Of a stretch of 64,000 nucleotides of DNA, positions 33,420 through 46,490 are shown one piece after another. Below the pieces are notes generated by a model. The model searched no databases and was not told the DNA's origin. It saw nothing but the letters and a program-made list of their open reading frames with translations. Every line of letters begins with the position of its first letter. Positions within the stretch are counted from its first letter, which is position 1. A program made the translations under genes and the position numbers. Source of the DNA: Siphonodentalium dalli (Eukaryota; Mollusca; Scaphopoda; Gadilida; Siphonodentaliidae); assembly GCA_032622095.1 (NCBI GenBank), contig CP136067.1, positions 41,025,549-41,089,548 on the forward strand. Direction: 5' to 3'.

Positions 33420-34580
33420 TGAGGAAGCTTACAAAATCAACTTAATCTCTGGTATCACAGCTCAACCTGTGTGGAAGGGGTTTACGTACAAGTTATGACC
33501 ACTCACCTCACGGTTACATCTCCATAAAAACAGTCCACATGACAGTTAATCCTTATATTTATATACATTTAGCGAAAAAGCCACTTTTGTAAATGTATTT
33601 AAATCGAAAAGTGTATCGTGACAAAACAAGCCCAAAATATCCCATAGCACCCTTGGCAAATTAAAGTTAATAGGAACAATCTCTTTATATTGAAACCCGA
33701 TGATGTATTAAGTCAATCCTGCGCGAGTCCAAATGCGCCCAAAACATTACGCGTTCTTCTTTCCGAAACTGATGACGTGTCGATGTAATTATGAGGCTGC
33801 AGTTATGAGCTGTTGCGCGTTCACCGAGAAATAATTGCAACTAGCCACGTGGGCGCCGACCAATCGGAATGCTGGATTTAGTGATGATCACACTTAGTAT
33901 GTAAATATAACACAATACACTAAGTTCATATTAGCGTGGTACAATGAAGCACGGGTCCATTAAATTGTAGTATACATATCGACCGACTACATGTACGTTA
34001 GTGATGCGGACCGGACCGGACCACCTTGGGTCCACTGCCAATGCGGTCCAGTCCGGTCCGGTCCAGGCCATTCCGGTCCGGTACACATGCCTGGACCGGT
34101 CCAAAACGGTCCGGTCCACCTATAATAGGCTATATGTTAATGAATTCTCTGTTTTCTCAAAGTTTTTAGTAGTACAAACTATAAGGTTACTGAGTTCAGT
34201 GAATTGCAATGAGTTCATATATGTTAAAACTTACATTGTTTGCCGATTGTATGCATCATTGTCTGTCTCTGGTGGGATATACTGAGCACGATGCACGATA
34301 ATAGTATTTCTAGTAATGCGAACATGCACTAATTAAATGTATTGGACATATATATAGCTAGGGCCAGAATGTGTTATAACCAATCTAACATGGCACTCAA
34401 CTGATCGTATGCATGATTCGTATCATACTTATTTTCATTAAATTGAAATTTAAACGAAATAACTATACTGATGACAATTATACAAATGTGTACTAATATG
34501 ACTGCTACATTAATATTGGAGTCTTGGATTGTGATGGCTGATTGTATAGTCCTGACAATTACAGTTATATACCTAAGTAC
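33420..34580. other. non-coding region upstream of the TRPA-like gene
   Basis: No gene. A cluster of GGACCGGACC / CCGGTCC words at 34008-34120 is a degenerate GC-rich minisatellite in otherwise AT-rich DNA. Nothing else can be named; no promoter motif can be assigned with confidence. Confidence 0.5.
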
Positions 34581-35534
34581 AGCAGCGTGAATTTCGTTAC
34601 TTATTCCTTATTCCTTATTCAAAAAATTTGGGAAAATGTGGCAAATGACTATGGCAACGTCTTAAGTAGGGCGAGACAAAATTTCCTGTGAAAAAGTTTT
34701 TTGAAAAAAAGTTCAAAAATGCACGAAATTAGGCAAAGTCCGAAAATGAACGGAAATCGGCCGAAACAAGTGCGGGGTAATAAATGGCCACCTCGGCCAA
34801 AAATTTTGGGCCGAAAACAATTTGGGTCGAGTCCGAAAAAGTGGGTCGAATCCCAGTTTTCGCTCTGCTCGGTCGGGAAAATTTCGGAAAATGTGGCAAA
34901 CTGTCACATATTAAAAAATGGCCACCTGGCCCGAACCAAGGTGGCCATTTATGACCCCGCACTTGTTTCGGTCAATTTCCGTTCATTTTCGGACTTTGCC
35001 TAATTTCGTGCATTTTTGAACTTTTTTCCAAAAAAAAAATTCACAGGAAATTTGGTCTCTCCCTACTTAAGACGTTGCCATAGTCATTTGCCACATTTTC
35101 CCAAATTTTCCCAACCGAGCAGAGCGGGAATTTCTATTTGACCCACTTTTGGGGGCTCGACCCAAATACTTTTCGGTCTAAAAAGTTCGGGCCAGGTGGC
35201 CATTTTTTAATATGTGACAGTTTGCCACATTTTCCGAAATTTTCCCGACCGAGCAGAGCGAAAACTGGGATTCGACCCACTTTTTTGAACTCGACCCAAA
35301 TTTTGTTCGGCCCAAAATTTTTGGCCGAGGTGGCCATTTATGACCCCGCACTTGTTTCGGCCAATTTCCGTTCATTTTCGGACTTTGCCTAATTTCGTGC
35401 ATTTTTGAACTTTTTTTCAAAAAACTTTTTCACAGGAAATTTTGTCTCGCCCTACTTAAGACGTTGCCATAGTCATTTGCCACATTTTCCCAATTTTTTT
35501 TAATAAGGAATAAGTAACGAAATTCACGCTGCTA
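34581..35534. mobile_element. 950-bp fold-back element
   Basis: Outer inverted repeats start AGCAGCGTGAATTTCGTTAC (34581) and end in the complement at 35534. The arms meet near 34940 and 35200 through several nested inverted segments (for example the TGGCAACGTCTTAAG motif three times, and GGCCACCTCGGCC with its complement). Open frames in all directions here are mirror images of each other and encode no known domain. It is a non-autonomous DNA element or a fused pair of them. Confidence 0.8.
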
Positions 35535-36373
35535 AAATAAAGTACAAATACGGTAAATAATACTTGGTCATCACTGCACAATATTCAAGCTAGTTGATAA
35601 CAGGGTTCCCAAATTTTGTCACACAATAAGGAAACTCTTCAAGTGTCAATATCGTCAGTTACAATATACTAAAATAATAATACTAGTACTGTACCGTCAC
35701 ATTTTTCGGATCGTCTGAAATTTCCAACTTCTTAAGACCAGCCATTTTCAGTCCCTCCAAATTGTTTGCCACAACCATTTTTCTTAGTACTCGCTGACAA
35801 TTCCAGATTGTAAATGTTCATGTTGATGAATTTGAAATATCGAAAGTATAAATTATTCACCATTAAACAAATTAATAACTACAAAAATAGGTGTCTGCCT
35901 GGGACACAGTACATGTACTATTGTGTACCTTCACCTGCCGAATACTAGTTCAGGGCTGTATTTTCACATTAATAATAGTGCAGGCAATTTCACTATATAT
36001 CTCATTGCCTACATACACTATGAACTCCTTTGCTCATTTAAAAAATAAAAATAAAATTGATTTGTTTTAAGTCGAAAGTTTGAAAACAGAACCGTTAAGC
36101 TAACATCCACCAGGGTACCCAGAGTCACCACACCTAATTTGGTTAAAATCGTTATATGGGGCAGAGGGAAAATTTGTGAACATACAGATGGACAGACATA
36201 TCTTACTCTTTTTTTTTAGATAAATACATATCAGACATATATCAAAACCTAAATAAGAGTTGAAACATATGCCGGATGTAATAGTAAAAGCTAACCACAC
36301 ACACGTTGTGCACACACGAGAACATTTACAACTGTATCCTTTCGTGTGGAGATATATCATAGATTATCTGTAT
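35535..36373. other. non-coding stretch, no gene recognised
   Basis: AT-rich DNA without recognisable genes. It precedes the tandemly duplicated 712-bp unit. Confidence 0.5.
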
Positions 36374-36579
36374 TATAGTGTTATTATTGTAACTATATTA
36401 TATACTGGGTATGGGTTCTATATTCTGGTCGTTGCAAACCATAATGTGCTATGCACATCGAACCATGTATTACACTATATACACATATATATGCAATATT
36501 TACAACACCGTGTGATAAGATCGAACACCAATACTATCAGGTATCACACACGGTACACGTAGTTCAAACTGCTCACATA

Positions 36580-36599
36580 TCTATATCTATATTTGCGAA

Positions 36600-36634
<35 letters not shown>

Positions 36635-39320
36635 GTTCTATAGAAATTCACGGGGGACCATCTAGATTATGCCAAAGGGGTCTACTAGGAGTAGCTTTTT
36701 ACGAGAAAGATAATGTTCGGGGTTAGAATTTTCTAAAGTGACGCCGTTGTTGTCAGGGGCCGAAAAGGGGAGGGCAGACAAAAAAATTGTCGCCGATTGC
36801 CACCAAACTTATATATAATCATCCCCATACTATGATGAATCTAATGGCGTGGTTTAAATATGGCAAAAGTCACGCCGTTCGCGTCAGGGGTGCCCGGAAG
36901 GGGAGGGGCAGATTTGTTTTCTGTCGCCGATTGCCACGAAACTTACATATAATCATCCCCATGATATGAAGAATCCAACGGTGTGGTTTAAATATGTCAA
37001 AAGTGGCGTCGTTTGAGTCAGGGATGAACAGAAGGGGAGAGGGGCACCAAAATTGATAAAACTAATTTTAGCGCCCATTTCCACCAAATTGATATATATT
37101 CTTCTTCATGATACAAGGAATCTAATTGTGCGATTTAACAACGCCTAATTGTTGTTTTTGGATGAGAGATTGGGAGGGGGTGGGCATCAAATTTGATAAT
37201 AAGTCGCCGATTGCCACCACACTTATACAAAATCATCCCAAATGGTATGAGGAGTCTAATGGTGTGGCTTTTATCTGTCAAATGTGGCCTCATTCGAGTC
37301 AGGGTTGCATTGAAAGGGACAGGGGCACCAAAATTGATGCACAATTTGTTTAGCCCCAATTTCCACCAAATTGATACACGTTCTTATCCATGATACGAGG
37401 AATCTATCGTGATTTAAAGACGCCATAGTGGTGCTGTTTGGGTGAGAGATGGAGAGGAGTGATATCAGGAGTGTAATCGTGTGGTTTAAGGATGTCACAA
37501 GTGGGGCCATTCGAGTGAATGGTGTATAGAGATGAGAGGGACACAAAAAATTATATCTATATGTTTAGTGACTATTTCCACCAGATTGATACATATTCTT
37601 CTCCGTGATACGAGAAGTCTTATCGTGTGGTTTAGATACACCAAATTGGTGCCCTATGGGTGAGAGATATGGGGACCTTAAATTTTATACGAATATGTAT
37701 ACTCGACAATTTTCACCAATTTCATATATATGCATCTCTAATCTCTAATGAGTCTTAGTGTGTGCAGCTTGAGTCCGAAGTAGGGACGGGAGGGTCACCA
37801 AAACTGATACAAAATATTTTTAGTACCAATTATCATCAAATTCAGACACGTTCTTCTCAAATGATACAAGAAATAAAATCGTGCTCTCTGTCTGTCTTTT
37901 GTCTGTCCGTGTGCGTTCTATATATAACTTCACGCGGTACAATCGAGATGGCACCAAGGCGTTCTAAGAGGGGTAACTTTTTACAAGGAAGATAATGGTG
38001 CGGGTTAAACAAATTTAAAATGACGCTGTTGGTGGAAGGGGAAATTAAAAAAATATGGTGAAATAGTTTTGTCGCTGATTTCCACCAAACGAATACATAA
38101 TCACCTTCGCAATATGGCGTTGTTCGTGTCAGTGTTGCATCAACAGTTGATTTATATACCAAATTCCACCAAATTCATACACGCTTTTCTCTAATGATAT
38201 ACCATGAATTAAATCACATTTGGTGTCGTTTGCGTCATGGATGGCGAGCGGATATGCACTATCATTGATACGATTGCTATTCGCCGATATCCACATATAA
38301 GTTATATACAGTCACCAGACCATCTCCATATCGTTTTAAGTAGTTGGGCGTTCACATTTCACAATCCCGACATATGGTGACCCAAATAAGTCATTTGAAC
38401 AATTATATCTTCTTAACAGTCGTATTTATATGGGAATGGCAACAAGGCATTCACACAATGAGCTAGCAAAAAGAGATAACTAGAAGAAGCATTAAACGTA
38501 TATTTATCATTCTATTAAAGAGATACATATATTCGTGCAAACTGAGAGACCTCGAACCGTCAGAGGATTGCATATATATAATAAAAAAATTTAGTCTGTT
38601 CCATTCAATACAGTTTCCACAAAAAGTTACAATTTGTCAAGAGATATGGAAGGCCTGTTCAAAAATAGTGGTCACAGTGTGCAGTAAAATATAGTTTCTT
38701 CTGATATACAAGAAAATGCAGTTAGTCGCACAAGACTTTTCAGGATCCTACCAATACTGACATCTGACAAGGGTTTTAGAACAGACTCATCGACTGACAT
38801 AAACAACTCAAAATATCGCTCTGTGCCTGGCAGCAACATTTCGTTTAAACTAAGAATGTTTAGCCAATATATAGCAACATGAACAGAGGAGCACCTGGAA
38901 ATTTCTCTGAAACATCTGTATCTTCATGGATATATGATAGCCAGGTGTCCTCGAGATCTTAGTCCAACCCACTAGATTGATTGATACATCGCAATATGTA
39001 AAACCCAATTATCATCTTTTATCGAACTAATGTGTTTATGATGTTCATGTATCATATTATAACGTCTAATGTATACGCAGTTGTAAATAATAAATAAATA
39101 ATTCATTAATGGTGGAACGGATTAATCGCGATAAACAGAATGACAATTGACAAGGTGAGCCACTACTTATATTCCATGACTGTAATAATCATGTTTTGTG
39201 ATGCTATTTGAATATACAATTTATGAGAAAACGTATAACACTTTAAGCAAGAGCATTCTCTATTCCCAACAAATATCCACAGCATACATTAACCTGGGCA
39301 ACGCCGGGTAACCCTGCTAG
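36580..39320 (+). mobile_element. non-autonomous Helitron (2,741 bp)
   Basis: Begins TCTATATCTATA and ends CCCTGCTAG. The insertion lies exactly between A and T, as Helitrons require, and is confirmed by the uninterrupted copy of the same site at 40032/40033. A hairpin (ACCTGG-GCAACG-CCGGGT, 39292-39309) lies 7 bases before the CTAG end. No Rep/helicase is encoded. The interior has a (TCTG)n tract at 36600-36632 and about eleven diverged units of 110-150 bp, each with a GTCGCCGATTGCCACCAAAC-like word, between 36640 and 38340, then unique AT-rich DNA. Confidence 0.88.
36600..36634. repeat. (TCTG)n microsatellite
   Basis: Eight tandem TCTG/CTGT units close to the 5' end of the Helitron; a shorter degenerate one recurs at about 37885-37905, at the same place in a second, older copy of the Helitron-internal repeat block. 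Confidence 0.9.
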
Positions 39321-40855
39321 TTCATTATAAAATAGCACATGCATGTTCAAAACATCGAACACCCAGTTCCCGTGTACAAGTCGATGTCGTATATAGTTTC
39401 AATAATAATTGAGTGGTGACATATATTTATTCAAAACTATAACATATATGTGTGACCAACATCAAATAGTGTTTTGACTTTGTTCAAATATACAACACTA
39501 GGTATTGGATAATATAGAATACATTGAGCATGTAAAGTCTGTAGACCAATATTTGTTCAAAAACTGCATAAATTGTTATGCAGATATAAATTGTCGACAC
39601 ACCATTGTATTCAATTTTTGCATATATAGATGACCACATTGCATAAATATATGACAGTGCGTAAACGGTTATACACACATGCGTATGCAAAGTTTACAAC
39701 ACGGTGTGATAAGATTGAACACAAATGTACATTGATATTGTAAAATGCACCTTTGTGTTGTAAAAGGTAGCACATTGGTATTGTAAAATACCACATGTAT
39801 GTTTAAAACATCGAACATGCTGTGCCTATAGTGTTATTATTGTAACTATATTATATACCGGGTATGGGTTCTATATTCTGGTCGTTGCAAACCATAATGT
39901 GCTATGCACATCGAACCATGTATTACACTATATACACATATATATGCAATATTTACAACACCGTGTGATAAGATCGAACACCAATACTATCAGGTATCAC
40001 ACACGGTACACGTAGTTCAAACTGCTCACATATTCATTATAAAATAGCACATGCATGTTCAAAACATCGAACACCCAGTTCCCGTGTACAAGTCGATGTC
40101 GTATATAGTTTCAATAATAATTGAGTGGTGACATATATTTATTCAAAACTATAACATATATGTGTGACCAACATCAAATAGTGTTTTGACTTTGTTCAAA
40201 TATACAACACTAGGTATTGGATAATATAGAATACATTGAGCATGTAAAGTCTGTAGACCAATATTTGTTCAAAAACTGCATAAATTGTTATGCAGATATA
40301 AATTGTCGACACACCATTGTATTCAATTTTTGCATATATAGATGACCACATTGCATAAATATATGACAGTGCGTAAACGGTTATACACACATGTGTATGC
40401 AAAGTTTACAACACGGTGTGATAAGATTGAACACAAATGTACATTGATATTGTAAAATGCACCTTTGTGTTGTAAAAGGTAGCACATTGGTATTGTAAAA
40501 TACCACATGTATGTTTAAAACATCGAACATGCTGTGCCCGTAAACAAGTCGATGTCATGTATATGTTCAATAAAACGAGAGTAGTGGCATATATTTGTTC
40601 AATAATATAACATATATATGTCACATACATCAAATAGTGTGTTGACATTAATTTATTTTTTCAAAAATATAACACGATGTATTGGATAATATAGAACACA
40701 GTAGGTATGTAAAGTCTGTAGATTGTCATATTTGTTCAAAAACTACATAAATTGTTATGCAGATATAAATCTGTCGGCACACTATTGTGTTCAATTTTTG
40801 CATATATATATGACCACATTGCATCAATATATGACAATGCGTAAACGGTTGTCAT

Positions 40856-41434
40856 ATATATTTGTTGTATATTCCGGTCGCTATCGCCGGGAAAATTGGT
40901 CGAAATTGTCGGACTAAATGAAAGGGACGTATTGATGTTTCATGGTGACAGGGGTGGTTGCGTAGAGGGGTGGCGGACAAAAATATCCTTTGTCGAAAAC
41001 CGGCAGTCAAATAGGGAGTGTTTCGTGGAAGGGGGCTATATAGCCCCGGACCAAATTAAAGTATTTTCGGGTATACAGGGACGTATTGATGTTGCATTGT
41101 GACAGGGGTGGTTGTGTACAGGGGCGGCGGACAAAAATATCCTTTATCGAAAACCGGCAGTCAAATAGGGAGTGTTTCGGGAAAGGGGACTAGCCCCTGA
41201 CCAAATTAAAGTATTTTCGGGTCAACAGTGACGTATTGATGTTGCATTGTGACAGGGGTGGTTGTGTACAGGGGCGGCGGACAAAAATATCCTTTATCGA
41301 AAACCGGCAGTCAAATAGGGAGTGTTTCGGGGAAGGGGGCTAGCCCCGGACCAAATTAAAGTATGTTCGGGTCAACATGAACACATTGATGTTGCATTGT
41401 GACAGGGCTGGTTGCGTACGGGGACGGCGGACAA
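40856..41434. repeat. tandem array, 150-154-bp units
   Basis: Four units start at 40926, 41080, 41230 and 41380, the last truncated. Shared words are GTATTGATGTTGCATTGTG, GGCGGACAAAAATATCCTTT and AAAACCGGCAGTCAAATAGG. Units 2 and 3 are nearly identical. GC-richer than the surroundings; no coding meaning. Confidence 0.9.
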
Positions 41435-41585
41435 TGTTTAGTCGTCTGCTATTAATATTATGATAATTATTTGTTTGTGATCGGAGTGAAATATCAACGA
41501 AATTTAATTCGGCTTTGATTCTGACTGACAGCGCAATTCCGCATCCTTGATAGTTGGCCCAATATTAATAGCAGACGACTAAACA
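41435..41585. mobile_element. 151-bp fold-back MITE
   Basis: Inverted ends TGTTTAGTCGTCTGCTATTA and complement, about 25 bp, at 41435 and 41585. It cuts the last unit of the preceding array, so it inserted after the array formed or marks its edge. Confidence 0.75.
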
Positions 41586-42420
41586 AAATTCCCGTTGTTT
41601 GGTGAGACGGTGAGATCCTGGGTGTCTTTTTGACAGTTTAAGAGATCCTGGGTGTCTTCTTGCCAGAAACCATGCGACAATGACCTATTCAGCATTATTA
41701 ATGGTGGAATATGTTAGAAATACTAAATGTGAAATTTATATGTATTTTTTTGAACCCAAAATCAATAAACTCAAAGTCCATACCAAAGAACAAATATGGC
41801 AATGTCTACTGTTCAAACACTGAGAAGAATGATGAACAATAAAATAATATTCATATTTATCAAGCATTCTTTGATAAAAATAACTAGGAACCAATTGTTT
41901 ACAAATAATTGAGTAAGTTACCCGACATCGCTTGTAGTGAGGTGGCTGTTAAATGTTAATATCTGTGGACAGTGGTGTGTTGTGAATCTCTTGACAAAAG
42001 AACTGTGCAATACCCAATATAGTGTACCCCATAGCCCAGAAACTAGGCCTCAATCATCCTGAGTCAGGATAAAGTACAGCACCGGCTGGTCATAATCCCA
42101 ACAGGCTTGGGTGAACATTATCTTGACCCATCAAATTAAGTTCCCAAATAGCTTTGCTGAGCAATGAAATCTACCATTTGTAAACAACTGCGTCCAAGCC
42201 GAAACTCTTAATAAAACTAATAAAAGAAATGTGAGTATGTCTTTATTGTTCATCATTCTCCAGTGTTCAGTACACATACCCATATCTTTTTGTTAGATAT
42301 AATCTGTATGTTTGTTGAATTTGTGTTCGGAAAAATAGATTTTAAAAACTTCTACCAATTTCACATTTTAAATTTCTAACATAATTAATATACCATGAAT
42401 TATAGTTTTTATACTCTTAA
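41586..42420. other. non-coding stretch, no gene recognised
   Basis: AT-rich. A short duplicated phrase (GAGATCCTGGGTGTCTT, 41611 and 41642) is the only structure I see. Confidence 0.5.
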
Positions 42421-42515
42421 AATGTTGCAAGGACGCTGATCTTCGATTTTGAAGATCCCCCGAATATTGCCGAGCCGATTCGGGTATCTCCGGGGGATCT
42501 TCAACATTGGAAATC
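42421..42515. repeat. GC-rich palindrome
   Basis: GAAGATCCCCCGAATATTGCC and a later CGGGTATCTCCGGGGGATCTTC pair across a short centre (about 42452-42504), giving a strong hairpin next to the following array. Confidence 0.65.
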
Positions 42516-42734
42516 TAGATACTTAATAGTATACTTCGCTGTTGCCCCAAATACCACCTAGAAACACCCCGAAGAATTCAGTCATATGCGGAGTCTGGCA
42601 AAGCATAATAGGACATAGACCGGCCATCGTCCATACGAGTGTGCTATATATGACATTTAGCGATTCAAGAAAAACTTGCAACAACTGTGTCATAAAGTGG
42701 ATTATCATGTGATCTGACAGTTTTTTCAGACTAA

Positions 42735-43240
42735 TTAAACGGGGGGTCGGAGTGTTTATATGTGGTATTTGGGGCGGGCCACCCATCCATGCCGTCAAAT
42801 CGGTCGAAATCCTTACCGTTCTCGCAAATGGTCCATACCCCATTTTCACCCCCTCGGGGTGACACCCCCCGGGGGTGATGGGTGGGGGGGGGTCGGGGTG
42901 TTTCTAGGTGGTATTTGGGGCGGGCAACCCACCCATGCCGTCAAATTGGTAGAAATCCTTACAGTTCTCGAAAATGGTCCATACCCAATTTTCACCCCCT
43001 CGGGGTGGCACCCCCTGGGGTGATGGGTGGGGGTCCGGGTGTTTCTAGGTGGTATTTGAGGCGGGCCACCCACCCATGCCGTCAAATCGGTCGAAATCCT
43101 TACCGTTCTCGAAAATGGTCCATACCCCATTTTCACCCCATCGGGGTTGCACCCCCTGTAGGGTGATGGATGGGGGGTCCGGGTGTTTCTAGGTGGTATT
43201 TGGGGCGGGCCACCCACCCATGACGTCAAATCGGTCGAAA
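42735..43240. repeat. GC-rich tandem array, about 148-bp units
   Basis: Four units, each with GGTATTTGGGGCGGGC, CATGCCGTCAAAT and a CCCCATTTTCACCCC block, starting near 42745, 42895, 43035 and 43180; the last is truncated. Long frames on both strands here (42760-43166, 43409-42846) result only from the repeat and its high GC content. Confidence 0.9.
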
Positions 43241-45054
43241 GCGACATTTTTGAAAATAAGGAATAAGGAATAGAGAATAATTTCCAATTGTCATGTTCGT
43301 TTGAACATAAACCTTTATTTTGGACTCCAATAAATATTGGGGAAAATAGGGTTAAATTAACACATTTCGGCAAAAATATTAGGCCTACCTGAAATTTAAC
43401 ATTTTCCACTCGCGCTTGTTTACTTTAGTCCTCGAAATAACCAATCATGTGATGCAAATACGCCATGACAATATATGAATATGGAATGTATCACAAACTC
43501 CACCAATGTCCACTCCATTAATCAGAACTGCCGCCATCATGATTGACGATGTTGTTGTTATTGAAGATATATGATACAAGGATGGAAAGAAAGTTAAGAA
43601 GTTAAGAAGTTGTCTGTAAATTCCTCAGTCGACTTCGGATAACCCTAACGGGATTTGGCAAACTGCATATATACAGCGCCACCTACGCTGATAGTGCAGG
43701 GGGACTGAACTCTGCCTTGCAGTTTCACTGTCTCGACCAAATGCATTTCGGCCCCTCGGATACAACAAATAAATATGTCGATACGACGTGAACACGACCC
43801 AGTGCAATATATTTTCAATCCTAACACTAGTTTTCCTATAAGACGAATGTTAGGATACAATATAAATAGAGCTCCGCGCATTTTAACGCCCGTCGTATTT
43901 GTGTCCAATATTGAATATAAATAGAGCTTCGCGCATTTTAACGCCGGTCATTTGTGTGTGCAATATTGAATATATATTACACACCCTTTAATTTGCACTA
44001 ACACATTATATTTTCTAAAATGTAAGTGATAGGTGACGGTTTATAACATAAAGGTGTACTCCTTTTATCGCAAAGACGCACATGTGTTCAAAAATACAAG
44101 ACATTTATAAGGCTTCATTTCCCCATATTTGAAGGTGTAAATGGTGACATTTGCTTTCAATAATTAAATAAAATGATAACTAAAATACAATAAAATGTTG
44201 TCTGTTGCTAAATAGCGACTGTCATATGTATGTGCTATTCTTACTACATACAAATGCAAACTTCTGTCAATGTCCATACATGTTTGCAATTTATAACATA
44301 TATATGTGTCAAATATATAACATAGTTAATTAACAGACTCAGCCATGTGTTTAATGTGAAAATATATAGGGGCGTTTTATGGAATATAAATTACGCACGT
44401 TTCATTTTGGGGTAATATATGGGCATTATAAAATGTAAAACGGATAGATGACGATTTCTAATATAAAGGTGCACACCTTTTATTGGTGAGCTGGTTGTGT
44501 TCAAAGATACAATATATTTTCCCCACCGTTTAAGAGCAGCAGTCATGTGTGCAAAAGCAGCAGATATGTATTATAAACGAGGACATGTGCTTTCAATAAT
44601 TAAACAAATTGATGACTAAAATACAACAAAAATGACATCTTCTGCTAAATAGCGACTCCCATATGGGTGTGCTATTCTGACTACAAACGTATGCAAATTT
44701 TCATCAGTATCCATATATGTTTGCAATTTATAACATATAGATGTGTCAAATTTACAATATAGTTACAGAAAATAACGACATTTCAGAGGATAATCCAAAA
44801 TAATATTTCACTGACATTTTGTTTCTTATATTTTTAACAATTCTATCATTTTATTTATCATTTTTTCTCACATTCCTTAACAATTTTTATGATTTTTTTT
44901 ATAAATTTTTCTTACATTCATTATCAATTTTTATAATTTTTTCTTACATTCGTTAACAATTTTTATCATTTATTATCATTATTTCTTACATTCTTTAACA
45001 ATTTTTATCAAGTTTTTCATAACAATTATACAAAATAATATACAATTTGTTAGG
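43241..45054. other. non-coding stretch with short repeats
   Basis: No gene. A 60-bp block (AATATAAATAGAGCTCCGCG) occurs twice at 43860-43960. Two diverged 400-bp blocks (about 44020-44330 and 44430-44760) share GTTTATAACATA, AAAGGTG and AATAGCGACT words and are related to unit B at 39.3 kb. Bases 44830-45010 repeat TTCTTACATTCTTTAACAAT with variations, an expanded version of the sequence that normally borders the 67-nt hairpin. Confidence 0.55.
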
Positions 45055-45121
45055 CCAATGCATTCTCTTATATATGCGAGGCGACCTATGGTAGACTCGC
45101 ATATATAAGAGAATGCATTGG
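45055..45121. repeat. 67-nt perfect-hairpin module, copy 4
   Basis: As at 33162, one substitution in the loop region (GGTAGACT instead of GGTCGACT). Preceded by TTAGG and the expanded TTCTTACATT repeats, followed by CACAG. Confidence 0.9.
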
Positions 45122-45725
45122 CACAGTGTTTTCGCAACAAAAAAAAAGATTAATGACGCTCCGCACAAAATTAGTTCGCACCAATTCGGTAGACTTAATT
45201 TTTTTGCAACGAAATAACAATTCTCGATCCACACGAATGACTAATCATGATGGCGCATGGTGGGGTCAATACGCAGCCAAATGATCAACATTCTCGTTAA
45301 TTTCATTGTGAATATCATATAGTTTTGCTCATTTGCCTATGTCTTCGTCTGTTCAAAACGTCCAATGTGTGTTTTGTCAAATTTCCTCAATAACAACTTG
45401 TGTTTTATTTGCAGTTGTAACAATGCTATGTTTTAGATTTCATCGGTCACCCACAATCATTCCATTCATTTTTGCCCAGGGTTAATTATCTGTTCCATAC
45501 TGGCCCCGAGAGACCAAACTCCACGCAGAGCCCTCTCCGTTAATTCTGCGATAGATCACTGCCACACGGATGTTACTTTGCGGACCGATACATTCATTTT
45601 GTCGTATCGTCGGATCTCTATTTAGTCACCTATTATCATATTTTGACCACCACAAGTTTGTAATAATGTTAATTTTTTCGGTATTTATAAGAACGATATG
45701 AACTGAGCCAGACATGCACAGGTCA
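45122..45725. other. non-coding spacer
   Basis: No gene or clear repeat. Confidence 0.45.
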
Positions 45726-46216
45726 GGCACATCCTGAATTCCACTATTATAGTGGTATTCCACTATTATAGTGGTATATGACTATAACATATTCACGTTT
45801 CCTGTATTTGCATTGGGAATAGAAGACGGCGCATACAAGTGCACAGCCAAATTTCACACTTAACAATATCGCAGTGAAGGAACAGTCTTCAGACAAAATT
45901 TGTTGTGCAATCTTTTGCGCCAGCTTTGTTACTCAATACTATTACTAATATAAGCCTTCCAAAATGACAATATCAGGATAACCCAATCGCTCCTTCATAA
46001 CAACATTTAAACTAATTGAATGCTAATTGAGTTGCTTATTGTGTGTCGTCATGATTAATCATTCTCCTGGACAAAATATATGTATAATACCGAATTAGTG
46101 CGACACTGATTTTCAAGAATCTTTGTGAAATATGATTTTCGATTATCCCTCTTTTATCAATTTCACAAAACAGTAATGGTCATATACCACTATAATAGTG
46201 GAATTCAGGATGTGCC
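45726..46216. mobile_element. 491-bp MITE with 35-bp inverted ends
   Basis: Left end GGCACATCCTGAATTCCACT, right end the complement at 46216. Just inside the left end the palindrome CCACTATTATAGTGG is duplicated. The interior is AT-rich and non-coding. Confidence 0.8.
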
Positions 46217-46426
46217 TAACACATAAGAACAAAGGTCATTTCAGAAATCCTTACCAAATGTCTTTGTGGCAGTGGTATCTCAGCAGAGCGATGGGAGATA
46301 ACTCTACTTGGAGTTTGCCTAGAGACCGGTCGGACAACGCTAGTATGAAATTAATGTATAAACAAGAAAACCAATGTCAGAAATGGTAACGCGCACAAGA
46401 TCATATATTACATACCCATAATTGTA

Positions 46427-46490
46427 AGTCTCAACCCCTCTGACAAATGAATAAGCAAACACCTGGTTGCTAATGGTCACGCTCACACAG
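46427..46490 (-). repeat. split direct repeat B2
   Basis: AGTCTCAACCCCTCTGACAA... matches 47101-47164 with one difference. It marks the 3' end of the element. Confidence 0.85.

Larger units (their letters stand above)
36374..40538. repeat. 712-bp tandem duplication, first copy split by a Helitron
   Basis: Unit A (36374-36579) is repeated at 39827-40032, and unit B (39321-39826) at 40033-40538, each without length change and with only a handful of base differences. The second copy is continuous; the first has the Helitron between A and B. A more diverged third copy of B follows at 40539-40855. Short frames within it are not genes. Confidence 0.9.

Noticed and set aside
34701-35420. Several 64-100-codon frames with the same peptide in both directions
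   Set aside because: They arise from the inverted arms of the fold-back element.
36100-38162. Open frames inside the Helitron and its flank
   Set aside because: They follow the degenerate tandem units and encode no Rep, helicase or other known domain.
39484-40508. Duplicated minus-strand peptides at 39.5-39.8 and 40.2-40.5 kb
   Set aside because: They are identical only because unit B is duplicated; the sequence is AT-rich and lacks coding character.
42760-43409. Pro/Gly-rich frames up to 187 codons
   Set aside because: A product of the GC-rich 148-bp array; the reading differs between units and has no start context.
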